Assembly (NCBI GenBank): GCA_019637915.1
Contig: JAHBUV010000001.1
Location: forward strand, 1,148,565-1,212,564
DNA length: 64,000 nt
Direction of reading: 5' to 3'
DNA from: Pseudobdellovibrionaceae bacterium
GTDB taxonomy: Bacteria; Bdellovibrionota; Bdellovibrionia; Bdellovibrionales; Bdellovibrionaceae
Shown: piece by piece, positions 40,443 through 50,102 of the stretch
Numbering within the stretch: position 1 is the stretch's first letter
Layout of the letters: each line of letters begins with the position of its first letter
Made by a program: the position numbers and the translations under genes
Notes under the pieces: generated by a model
Databases searched by the model: none
What the model was told of the DNA's origin: nothing
Seen by the model: the letters and a program-made list of their open reading frames with translations, nothing else

Positions 40443-40583
40443 CCCCCAAGGTTCGCATGCGCTCCCGGCGCGGTCACGGGAGGGACCGGACACCCCGACG
40501 GAAGTCCTGGGCCTTCGCCTTCCCCGATGGATTTTCCCCGCGACGGGTTACAATGGAAGCGTCGACCCAGGAGGATTCGCCCT

Positions 40584-41198
40584 ATGAAAATGACTTTTTT
40601 GCTTTCCGCGCTTTTGTTGGCCTGCATGGGCCTCGGCTCGCCCGCCCACGCCCTCGTCGAAGCCCGTCTGACTTACACGGCTCTCGCCAGCGGCGCCGAT
40701 CTGACCAAAGTCTACCCGGCCGGGACCCTCGAGGTTCCCTCCATCGTCCCCAACGTCGGACTGGGCGGCGATCTGCTGATCTTCGTGCCGATGACCGGCG
40801 TCGGTTTCGGTCTGCGCCAGGAGAACCTCGGGTTCAAGGCGTCGAAGGACGCGCTCAACTACGAATCGACGGCGGCGCGCACCTCCGCCGTCTTCGCCTA
40901 CCGCCTGATCAACACCGTTTTGCACATCGGCCCGATCTTCACTTACGGTCTTTCGCACTCCGGAAAAATGAAGGTGGATGACGGCACGAACAAGTACGAG
41001 TGGGAACCGGGTTCCTCGTCCTCTTACAGCGCGGGCATCGAGGCCGGCGTGGGACTGGCCGCCTTCGTGCTGGGCGCGGAAGCGGGCTACCAGAACATGA
41101 AATGGAACAAGCTCAAGGACAAAGAGGGCGACGCCGCGACCCCGGATCTCGACATGAGCGGCTCCTACATGAAAATCTTCCTGGGCATCTCGATCTGA
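40584..41198 (+). CDS. Outer-membrane beta-barrel-like protein
   Basis: A 204-residue protein with signal peptide MKMTFLLSALLLACMGLGSPAHA. The mature part has alternating strands (LGGDLLIFVPMTGVGFGLRQ, TSAVFAYRLINTVLHIGPIFTYGL, YSAGIEAGVGLAAFVLGAEAGYQNM) and ends in a strand MKIFLGISI. This is typical of small outer-membrane barrels. The ATG at 40584 has AGGAGG upstream. Its stop codon abuts the stop of the convergent PLP-enzyme gene (TGATCA). Confidence 0.75.
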   Translation: MKMTFLLSALLLACMGLGSPAHALVEARLTYTALASGADLTKVYPAGTLEVPSIVPNVGLGGDLLIFVPMTGVGFGLRQENLGFKASKDALNYESTAARTSAVFAYRLINTVLHIGPIFTYGLSHSGKMKVDDGTNKYEWEPGSSSSYSAGIEAGVGLAAFVLGAEAGYQNMKWNKLKDKEGDAATPDLDMSGSYMKIFLGISI

Positions 41199-42353
41199 TC
41201 AGAGATCCCGCAATGGGGCCAGATCGTAGGGCCCCTCGTGGTACAGGCCGAACCCGAAGCGCAGGCGGTCTTTGCGGGAATCGGTCAGCACGCCCCGCTC
41301 GCGCAATGTTTTCGACACGCGCTCCGTCGCTTCGACCGACGGCAATTGAAACGTCAGGAAATGCCCGTGGTCGGAGCCCTCGCTCATGATCAGGTTTTTC
41401 CGGTTCAAGACCGGGCTCTGAAGGAGATCCAGCTCCCGCAGGAACAACGCCTGCTGTTTTTGGATGTGGCGATGGATCACCTCCACGCTCAGGCCGCGCT
41501 CGCGGAAAAGGCGCAGGACCGCCGACAGGCGGTAAAGAGCCGTGAAGTCCATGGTGCTGCCAGCGAAACGCAGGGCCCCTTGCGGGTAAGCGACGCCGCC
41601 GCCATCGTGATTTTCAAGATGCGAGAGCTCCGCGAACCAGCCCGTGTAAAGAGGGCGCTCGCGGGAGTCCCCGGGAACCACGAGGAAACAACAGCCCTCG
41701 CCGCCCTGGGCGTACTTGTAGGAACCGCTCAGGTAGAAAACCCGCGGGTCCCAGGTCGACAGGTCCGTGGGAACGGCCATGAATCCATGGTAGGCGTCGA
41801 CCACGGTCAGAGCGCCGGTTTCCGCCGCCCGTCGCGACAGCTCTTCCGCGTCGGCCACCAGGCCCGAGTTGAAAAAAACCTGACTGAAAAAAACCAGATC
41901 CGGCCGCAAGTCCCGCAGCCGCCCGGCGAAGCGCTCGTGAAAAGTGGCGAAGGGTTCCACCGGGACCTTTTCCAGGCGCAGGTTTTTCTGCTCGGCGAAG
42001 CGGTTCACTTGCCTTTCAAAACTGTAGAATTCCGAATCCGTGGTCAGGATGGTGCGTTCCTTCCCCAGATCCAGGCAGGACAGCAAACGCATGACGAATT
42101 CGTGGGTATTGGGGGCGAAAACGATCCGCGCGGGATCGCGCAGGTTCAGGTTCGCCGCGATCAGCGCCTGCGCCTCCGGAACCTTCTCGGTGAAAATGTA
42201 AGCCCATTTGTCGTCAGCGAGGCGGGCGGAGTCGTCCCAGGACTGCAAAGCCGCCTCGCGCGTGACATCCGGCCAGTAATGGTGGCTGTGGCAGGCGAAG
42301 TGCTGGACGCCGGGGCGGGCTTTCAGGAAACGGGAATAGAGTTCTCGATACAT
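41199..42353 (-). CDS. Class V aminotransferase-fold enzyme, kynureninase-like
   Basis: A 384-residue PLP enzyme. The PLP lysine is probably K213 in YLSGSYKYAQGGEG, and D186 in TVVDAYHG would hold the pyridine nitrogen. The LSGSYKYAQGG context is close to kynureninase (which cleaves kynurenine to anthranilate), with the N-terminal HSHHYWPD also fitting that family. No tryptophan-degradation genes lie nearby, so the substrate is open; a cysteine-desulfurase-like role is less likely. The ATG at 42353 is the only good start. It is convergent with the barrel gene and divergent from the transglycosylase-like gene. Confidence 0.8.
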   Translation of the reverse strand: MYRELYSRFLKARPGVQHFACHSHHYWPDVTREAALQSWDDSARLADDKWAYIFTEKVPEAQALIAANLNLRDPARIVFAPNTHEFVMRLLSCLDLGKERTILTTDSEFYSFERQVNRFAEQKNLRLEKVPVEPFATFHERFAGRLRDLRPDLVFFSQVFFNSGLVADAEELSRRAAETGALTVVDAYHGFMAVPTDLSTWDPRVFYLSGSYKYAQGGEGCCFLVVPGDSRERPLYTGWFAELSHLENHDGGGVAYPQGALRFAGSTMDFTALYRLSAVLRLFRERGLSVEVIHRHIQKQQALFLRELDLLQSPVLNRKNLIMSEGSDHGHFLTFQLPSVEATERVSKTLRERGVLTDSRKDRLRFGFGLYHEGPYDLAPLRDL

Positions 42354-42534
42354 GACCCTACGTTACGCCTCATTCCTGACGCAGGCCAATCATCAAAAGA
42401 AAGGGCCCAGCTTTTTGACAGCGCGGTGACGAAATGTGTCTGTCTCAAAATGCAACGTCTCAGAACGGATTGAGAGGGGGGACGGCGGGAAAAACATGGT
42501 CCGCGCCTTGCTTTATAAACCAACGGGAGGTCGC

Positions 42535-43896
42535 ATGAGACCTTGGAAAACATCGTTCTTCGCCCTCGCGCTGGTTGTCGCCACCACGGGTTTCGGCTTT
42601 GGCGAACCCCTGGACGGCGTGATTCAGCTTTCGAGCCTCGCGCCCGATGTGGAGCAGGAAGATCCGCTCCTGGATCTGCCTTTCATCAGCTCGACTTTCC
42701 AGCAGATCGAGCGCACCAATGCCCTGCCCCGGATCGTGTCCCAGGGACCGGCCCTGGCGCCGTTCAACCAGATCCCGCTACCGCCTCCCCGTCCCGTGGA
42801 TTTGTCGTCCGCCCCGAGTGAAGACACGACGGCGGGCCTCGGCACGGTCCGCGGCGGCGAATGCCCGGACTGCGCGCCCCGCCTGGCGAATTTGAAGTAC
42901 GCCCAGTGCTCCGCGAAAAACAGCTACCTGGAAAACAGCCTGCAGAAGGCCCTTCGTCAAAACGGTCTTTTGGCCGATTTGATGAAAACGGGAGCCCGTG
43001 GCGACACCCTCATCAAGCCGGTGTGCATGAAGTTGGGCATGGAGTCCCGTTTCGGCGTGAACAACGCCTCCTTCCGCACCTGCGAGCCCGGCGCCCTGAA
43101 GGCCACGAGGAAAGTCATCCGCCCCTGCATCTCGGAGGACTACTTCGCCCTGATGAACAACAGTTTCGACCTGGTCAGCCGCTGCATGGGCCCGCTGCTT
43201 TCCAATGACAAAGGCGAACAGAACGAAGAGATCCGTTTGTTGTTCGGGATGCTGCACATCGAGTCCGGACTGCACCTGAATGCCCAGAGCCCGAGCGGCG
43301 CCGCCGGCATCGGTCAGCTGACCCAGGACGCGATCAGCTCCATCAACCGCTCCGAACTGCCGCGGCTGCGCGAACAGCTGGAGGCCCAGGGCGGCCTGTG
43401 CGCCCAGCTCTCCCGGGAGATGCTGAAGGGCAAAGAGCCGATGAAGTCGTCTTTCCGCCACAGCTGCGAACGGGTGTCCGTGGAAAAAGGCAATCCGCTG
43501 CTGAACCTGGTTTACTCTTTCGCCAACGTCCTGCAGGGCAAGCGCATCGTGAACAAAGACGTCTTGGATCACCGCCGGTTCAAGAACCGCTTCAACCTGT
43601 CGCGCGCCGATCAGGACCGCCTCGAGACCTCGCTGGCCATCTGGACCCACAACACCGGTCCCGCCGGTCTGAAAACCCCGCTGATGGCCCTTTTGAACAG
43701 CAAGTACCGCGGCCGTCGGGTCGGCAACGTCGACCAGTTCCTGCGCGAGCTCAGCCAGGCGATGAAGAGCTACCCGCACAGCGCCAACAGGAAAACGGCG
43801 CGACGCCATGAGACCAGCAACTATTATCCCTTCATGCAAAGGACCTTGAGCAAATTGGAAAAAGACGCCGGAGGTGGTTCATGTCTCGCCCGTTGA
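42535..43896 (+). CDS. Lytic-transglycosylase-like (SLT-fold) exported protein
   Basis: A 453-residue exported protein with signal peptide MRPWKTSFFALALVVATTGFGFG. A long N-terminal region (about 25-230) holds several cysteines in CPDCAP and later pairs. The SLT-like domain starts near residue 235 with LLFGMLHIESGLHLNAQSPSGAAGIGQLT, where E243 is the likely catalytic acid. This matches the ES...AxSPxGAxGxxQL motif of lytic transglycosylases, which cleave the glycan of peptidoglycan. The ATG at 42535 has GGGAGG upstream. The gene overlaps the next one by 16 nt. In a predator such enzymes can serve prey-wall remodelling; here that is only a possibility. Confidence 0.82.
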   Translation: MRPWKTSFFALALVVATTGFGFGEPLDGVIQLSSLAPDVEQEDPLLDLPFISSTFQQIERTNALPRIVSQGPALAPFNQIPLPPPRPVDLSSAPSEDTTAGLGTVRGGECPDCAPRLANLKYAQCSAKNSYLENSLQKALRQNGLLADLMKTGARGDTLIKPVCMKLGMESRFGVNNASFRTCEPGALKATRKVIRPCISEDYFALMNNSFDLVSRCMGPLLSNDKGEQNEEIRLLFGMLHIESGLHLNAQSPSGAAGIGQLTQDAISSINRSELPRLREQLEAQGGLCAQLSREMLKGKEPMKSSFRHSCERVSVEKGNPLLNLVYSFANVLQGKRIVNKDVLDHRRFKNRFNLSRADQDRLETSLAIWTHNTGPAGLKTPLMALLNSKYRGRRVGNVDQFLRELSQAMKSYPHSANRKTARRHETSNYYPFMQRTLSKLEKDAGGGSCLAR

Positions 43897-44306
43897 TCGT
43901 GATGTTGCTGACGGTGTTCTCGCTGGCTGCTCCCGCCCGGGCTTTTGAGGACGCCGCCGTTCACGGTCGCCTGCGTACCCTGCGCGCGGAACTGGCGCGC
44001 GAGTCCAGCGCCTCGGACCGCCTGAAAAGTTTCGACCGGTTCGGCGATTTTCTGGAAGAGCACCTGGAAAAGGTGACCCTCGCGCACACCGCCAAAGGCG
44101 AGGAGGAGTTCGCCTCGCTGAACGAGTTCGCCGTTTCGTTCTTCGCCGTGGACCTGGATCCCGTCAACGCCACCAACTGCCGCCTGAGCCGCGAAAAAGT
44201 CCTCTCGGAAGGGCGCGTGCGTGAAGGCGGCCTGGAAAACGGCAAGGTCAGCTACACGCCGGCGGCGCTGCTGACCTTGGAGCTCGTGAACCTCGTTTGT
44301 CGCTGA
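43881..44306 (+). CDS. Small exported protein coupled to the transglycosylase-like gene
   Basis: A 141-residue protein with signal peptide MSRPLIVMLLTVFSLAAPARA. The mature part is mostly helical (LRTLRAELARESSASDRLKSF, FLEEHLEKVTLAH) with two cysteines. The start overlaps the transglycosylase-like gene by 16 nt, with GGAGG in that gene as SD, so the two are translated together and may act together in the periplasm, for example as enzyme and partner or inhibitor. The family is not recognised. Confidence 0.72.
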   Translation: MSRPLIVMLLTVFSLAAPARAFEDAAVHGRLRTLRAELARESSASDRLKSFDRFGDFLEEHLEKVTLAHTAKGEEEFASLNEFAVSFFAVDLDPVNATNCRLSREKVLSEGRVREGGLENGKVSYTPAALLTLELVNLVCR

Positions 44307-44312
44307 AAAAAA

Positions 44313-45305
44313 CTATTCCTTGAACCAGCAGTTCGGGCGCACGCCGCGATTCTGCAGGCGCGTCGCGTGACAGGCGCCCTGGCGCGCGTCGCCGCGGCCG
44401 AAGGTTTCATTCTCGGAAACCTGGCAGATGCTGCCCGCGTAGTAGGTGTCCAACCGGCATTGCGCTTCCGGATGACCTTCGAAAGTCACCGGCACCGCAT
44501 TTTGATTTTTATTGCGGAAGTCGATCACGCGGGGGTCGGCGCCGCGGGCCGTGCTCAGCACGCGGGCCAAAGAGAGACCGCCCAAGGCGGAGCGCATGCA
44601 GATCCCGGCCTGCTCCGCGGACTGCGGAAAACTCGCCTGGCATTGCACGCGGACGTCGAGGGGCACCGGCGCCCTTTGCGCCCAGGCCGCGTTCTGCCCG
44701 AGAGCCGCGAAGATCCGGCGGGCGCATTTCGCGGTGGCGAAATAATCGGACTGACCTTCGGTGGAGCCCCAAGCCGTGTTGTTCTTGTAGCGCGGGAATC
44801 CCCCCAGATGATGGCCGATCTCGTGACAGGCCACGAGGACCAATCCTTCCGGCGTCATCAAGGGATGACGGGCCAGGCCGCCGAACAGCACCACCAGCGA
44901 AAAGGGCGTGATGACGTCGTCCGCGGTGCGCATCAACTGGCACTCTTTCGGGTACTGCGGATGCCCGAGGTAGCCGGGCTGGTTGCAGGGAATGGCGAAG
45001 GCGTTGACGGAATCATCCTGCCAGCGGGACATGAGCCGCAAGGGGGCGAACCCCGCCTGGCGGAACAAGGGGCTGTACACCTGCTGGGTCACCTGCAGGA
45101 TGCGGTTGACGGTCATCTCGCTGATCTGGCCCGAAGGGCGCACCGGGAATTTCAATTGGTTGGGCGGGAAGAAGCGGCAGGCCGATTCCTTCAGCGGGGT
45201 CGCCGGGATGGCGGCATCCTTGTGGGCGGCCAAAGGCAGGGTCACGAAAAGCGAGCCCACGAAGAACATTCTCAACAACGAATGATGACGGATCTTGAAA
45301 ACCAT
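44313..45305 (-). CDS. Secreted zinc metalloprotease, M48-like
   Basis: A 330-residue exported protein. The signal peptide lies in the first 28 residues (LLRMFFVGSLFVTLPLAAH). HEIGHH at 161-166 is the zinc-binding helix. EGQSDYFA (183-190) follows about 20 residues later and can supply the third ligand. VNAFAIP (100-106) before the helix resembles the NAF strand of M48 peptidases. Several cysteines suggest disulfides. The protein is probably periplasmic or secreted. The start at 45305 has a G-rich stretch upstream. A GCCGATAT box lies about 35 nt upstream (45339-45346). Confidence 0.82.
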   Translation of the reverse strand: MVFKIRHHSLLRMFFVGSLFVTLPLAAHKDAAIPATPLKESACRFFPPNQLKFPVRPSGQISEMTVNRILQVTQQVYSPLFRQAGFAPLRLMSRWQDDSVNAFAIPCNQPGYLGHPQYPKECQLMRTADDVITPFSLVVLFGGLARHPLMTPEGLVLVACHEIGHHLGGFPRYKNNTAWGSTEGQSDYFATAKCARRIFAALGQNAAWAQRAPVPLDVRVQCQASFPQSAEQAGICMRSALGGLSLARVLSTARGADPRVIDFRNKNQNAVPVTFEGHPEAQCRLDTYYAGSICQVSENETFGRGDARQGACHATRLQNRGVRPNCWFKE

Positions 45306-45397
45306 TTCCCCCCCGAAATCTTTTCCCCGTGCAGGGAGATATCGGCGAAAGAAAGGGAAGACAAATGATCAATTTCTGTCGGTGGTATTAGGAATTC

Positions 45398-45964
45398 TTA
45401 TGGTTGGCCGATCAGGCTCTCGAAGTAGGGCTTCTGGTAGACGCACCGGTAGTGCTCCACTTTCGAGCCTTTCTCTTCGGAGACGGTGATGCTGAGGCTG
45501 CCATCCCGGAAAACCTCGATCTGGCGGTCAGCGCGGCCGGTGATGAAAAACACCGTGCGGCGCGTTTCACGCTGTGAAATCACCGTCCCTTGCAGGGAGG
45601 CCCGCGACCAGCGGGTGGTGCCGCTCAAGCCGATGCCGGTCTTCTGATCCCCTTGATTGATCCCCATGACGGCGAAGTTCGGGCGCGCGGACGGAACGGA
45701 CGAAAGCGGTTCGAAACGCAAACCAACCACCCCCACGGCGGAAGAACGCAATTGCGGAGCGCACGCTTGTCCTTCGGACTTCACGAGCCTCCAATCGCCC
45801 TGAAAAAAGAGCAATCCCTGTTCCTGAACCTGTTTTTCGAAAGCCATCTGCTCCTGACTGGCGGCCATGGTGTCCATGGCCGGTCTTTTCAACAGGGCCA
45901 AAGAGGCCCATGAACCCCGGGTCGACAACAGCAGAAGTGTGGCTAAAAGAAGGCGTCCGTTCAC
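45398..45964 (-). CDS. Exported protein of unknown function
   Basis: A 188-residue protein with signal peptide VNGRLLLATLLLLSTRGSWA. The mature part begins SLALLKRPAMDTMAASQEQ and has a beta-rich region (GDWRLVKSEGQACAPQL, VGVVGLRFEPLSS, RTVFFITGRADRQIEVFRDGSLSITVSEE). Two cysteines may be paired. GTG at 45964, with AAGGTG upstream, gives the best signal peptide; a longer frame from 45997 adds an unlikely N-terminus. No family is recognised. Confidence 0.65.
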   Translation of the reverse strand: MNGRLLLATLLLLSTRGSWASLALLKRPAMDTMAASQEQMAFEKQVQEQGLLFFQGDWRLVKSEGQACAPQLRSSAVGVVGLRFEPLSSVPSARPNFAVMGINQGDQKTGIGLSGTTRWSRASLQGTVISQRETRRTVFFITGRADRQIEVFRDGSLSITVSEEKGSKVEHYRCVYQKPYFESLIGQP

Positions 45965-46134
45965 GTCCCACGCACCTTTCGCGTCGGAACATTCCAAAAA
46001 CCGGGCCGGGACAAAAAACGTCCCTGCTCAAAAATAACCGCTTTCCAGTGACTTATTGGCCCGACCGCCATGAAAGATCCCCTCAGCTGGCCAAAATTTG
46101 AACAGCCCCCTCTTCCAAGGAATCTCTTCAAGAG

Positions 46135-46260
46135 CAAAGCCAGCATCTAAGAGCCTTCCCAAAGCTCAGTGTAAGGCGCGAGGAGGAAAGCGGACTCCTG
46201 TCCGCCGACGACGAGCAACGCAGCAATGAGCCTTGGGAAGGCTCTTAGATGCCGGCTTTG
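46135..46260. repeat. 126-bp imperfect inverted repeat at the nuoI 3' end
   Basis: Two 37-nt arms (46135-46171 and 46224-46260) pair with only three mismatches around a 52-nt centre. The centre holds its own stem, GCGGAC/GTCCGC. The right arm includes the last codons and stop of nuoI; the left arm is an inverted copy outside the gene. The whole could form a very strong hairpin acting as the operon terminator, or be a MITE- or REP-like element. Confidence 0.85.
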
Positions 46261-46769
46261 TGGCGCTCTTCGTCGTCGACGTGGGACTGAATCCCGCCCT
46301 TCAATTGCGGGCGATAAGCCAGGTGCGGGATGTCGTACACGAAGTTCGAGCCGTTCAGGCCGGGCGTTTGCCACTCGGGGCCCAAACGGATGGCGTCCAC
46401 CGGACAGGCTTCTTCGCAGTAGCCGCAGAAGACGCAGCGGAGGATGTCGATCTCGTAATTGATCGGGTACTTTTCCACCACCGGATCATCGTGTTCAGCC
46501 GCGACGATCTTGATGCACTCGGCGGGACAGTTCGTCGCGCACAGCATGCAGGCCGTGCAGCGCAGGGAACCGTCCTTTTTCACCGTCAGCACGTGGTTGC
46601 CCTTGAAGCGCGGGCTGTACTCGTACTTTTCCTCCGGATAATCCAAGGTGATCATCTTCTTGCGGTTCAAGAGGTTGCGGAACAAGTGGCGGAAGGTGAT
46701 GACCAAACCGCCGAACACGCCCGGCAGGTACCAATTTTTCGTTTCACCGGTGTTCTGAACGACGCTCAC
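46245..46769 (-). CDS. nuoI: NADH-quinone oxidoreductase subunit I
   Basis: Carries the two tetranuclear clusters N6a and N6b that pass electrons towards NuoB. The 174-residue protein has CTACMLCATNCPAECI and CVFCGYCEEACPVDAI, both complete. The N-terminal helix (LVITFRHLFRNLLNRK) docks to the membrane arm. The last four residues, KAGI, and the stop are part of the inverted repeat at 46135-46260. The start overlaps nuoG (ATGA). NuoH, which normally lies between nuoG and nuoI, is absent. Confidence 0.95.
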   Translation of the reverse strand: MSVVQNTGETKNWYLPGVFGGLVITFRHLFRNLLNRKKMITLDYPEEKYEYSPRFKGNHVLTVKKDGSLRCTACMLCATNCPAECIKIVAAEHDDPVVEKYPINYEIDILRCVFCGYCEEACPVDAIRLGPEWQTPGLNGSNFVYDIPHLAYRPQLKGGIQSHVDDEERHKAGI

Positions 46770-48323
46770 AGAGCCCCCCGACGGAAGACGAATTCGTTTT
46801 TCTTCCGATGTTCCAGCATGACTTGATCGTCACGACGGTTCGTTTCAACGAAGACCTCTTTGGCGACGGGGATCGACAGATCCTTGCCCGACAGGAGCAA
46901 GGCCGCTTCCGTCAGCGTCAAGGCCTCCGGCACGATGGTGGTGGCGCGCTTGAAACGCTGTTCAAGCCCGGCCTGATTGATGAAAGTGCCCGACTTCTCC
47001 ACGAAGGTCTTCAACGGGATCAAAGTCACTTCTCCGGGCAGGTTTTCCAACTGCTCGTTGCGACCGGCCTGCAGCCAGATCAGGTTCTTGGCGGCGGAGA
47101 GAGTCTCGATCTTCTGGCGCAGATCCGGGAAGACGGCCGGGTTTTCCGGTCCGGCCACCACGAGGGTCTTGATCGAACCGCTCGAGAGGCCTTTTTCCAG
47201 CTCACCCCAGGTGGCTTCGATGCCGTGCTTTTCCAGCACGCGCAGCAGGCCCTTGGTGTTCGGGTTCTTGTCCCCGCGCAACAGCAGGCCGTCGAAGTCG
47301 TCGAAGCTTTCCTTGTTGTTGATCCAGAAATAGATTTTCCTGGTCTTGAACTCGTTCACGAAGGTCGAGACGATGGCCTCGTACTCCTCCACCGAGTATT
47401 GCGCCGTCAGCACGAGGGCGAGGGAATCGCCCGCGGCCTTCAAGGTCGCGGCGGCCTCTTTGGCGGCGCGGCCCGGGGCCAGCTCCGTCCAGGCGCCGGA
47501 CGCGTGCTTCTTGGCGCGCAGCAGGCGGTGTTCACGGTTCACGAATTTGTAAACGTCGCGGCCCTCGTCGCACATCCAGTGGCCGTTCACCTGCTCGTTG
47601 TAAACGGGCTTCACGCGGAACATGCCCTCTTTGTTGTAATAGACCTTGATGTTGCAGCCGGTGCTGCAACCCGGGCAGATCGACTCGGAATCCTTGAGAT
47701 ACCACACCCGCTGACGGAAGCGGAAATCCTTCGAGGTCAGGGCGCCCACCGGGCAGATGTCGACGGTGTTCAGCGAGTACTTGTTGTCGAGTTCGCGGCC
47801 CTCGACGCAGCCGATCTCGGTGCGGTCGCCGCGGTTGAAGAGACCGAGCTCGTTGGTCTTGGTCACTTCCTCGGTGAAGCGCGTGCAGCGCGAGCACAGG
47901 ATGCAGCGTTCGGAATCGAGCACGACGCTCGGGCCGAGGTCGACGACCTTGTGCTTTTTCACTTTCGGTTCGGACATCTCGGGATTGTACTTCCCGAATT
48001 CCATGTACTGGTCCTGCAGGCCGCACTCACCGGCCTGGTCGCAGATCGGGCAATCCAACGGGTGGTTGATCAAATGGAAATCGAGCACCCACTTGGCGCC
48101 GTCTTTGATCCGTTCGGATTTGTTGGTGACCTTCATGCCTTCGGTCACCACCGTGTTGCAGGCGATCTGCGGGCGCGGGTTGCCTTCGATGTCGACGATG
48201 CACAAGCGGCAGACTCCGGCCACCGACAGGCCCGGGTGGTAGCAGTAATGAGCGATGTGCTCATTCAGCTTGTAGAAGGCCTCCATGATCGTGGAGCCTT
48301 CCTTGACCTCGACTTCCTTGCCA

Positions 48324-48343
<20 letters not shown>
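46766..48343 (-). CDS. nuoG: NADH-quinone oxidoreductase subunit G (short form)
   Basis: Iron-sulfur subunit of the NADH-oxidising module. The 525-residue protein starts MLKCTINGKEVEVKEGS. It holds the binuclear cluster motif CYHPGLSVAGVCRLC, the HxxxC site HPLDCPICDQAGEC and two tetranuclear cluster blocks, CILCSRCTRF and CPGCSTGC. The C-terminal molybdopterin-like region is much shorter than in E. coli (908 residues), as in other compact NuoG proteins. It overlaps nuoF by 20 nt and nuoI by 4 nt. Confidence 0.93.
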
Positions 48344-49612
<1,269 letters not shown>

Positions 49613-49616
<4 letters not shown>

Positions 49617-50089
49617 TTCATTCCCCGCAGAAGGTTCATCGCCGCTTCCGGCGTCAGTTTCTCATAGTACTTGTCGTTCACCTGCATCATCGGCGCGGTC
49701 CCGCAGGAACCCAGGCACTCGACGCGCGAGATGGTGAAGCGCCCGTCGGGGGTGACGTCCTCGAACTTGACGTTCAGCTCTTTGCAGAGATGCTTCGCCA
49801 GCTCGCGGCCGCCCTCGAGGGAGCAGGAGATGTTCGTGCAGACCTGCACGTGGTACTTGCCCACGGGCTTCTGGTTGAACATCGTGTAGAATTTGAAAAC
49901 CTCGTTGATGCGGGCCTCGGGGATGTCCATCACCCGCGACAGCTCGCGGATGACCTCGACATTGACCCAACCGCCGTTTTCGCCCTGGGCGATGTAGAGC
50001 GACGGGATGATCGCCGACTCCTTCGTCTCGTAGCGTTTCATCTCCATCTGCACTTTGGCCAGTCCCGCGGAGGACAATTGAAATGCCAT
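49613..50089 (-). CDS. nuoE: NADH-quinone oxidoreductase subunit E
   Basis: Thioredoxin-fold subunit with the binuclear cluster N1a. The 158-residue protein has CTNISC and, about 35 residues later, CLGSCGTAPMMQVND, the four-cysteine set of the family. The start at 50089 gives MAFQLSSAGLAKVQ. It lies 13 nt downstream of nuoCD and overlaps nuoF. Confidence 0.95.
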
Positions 50090-50102
50090 GTTCCCTCCCC
50101 CT

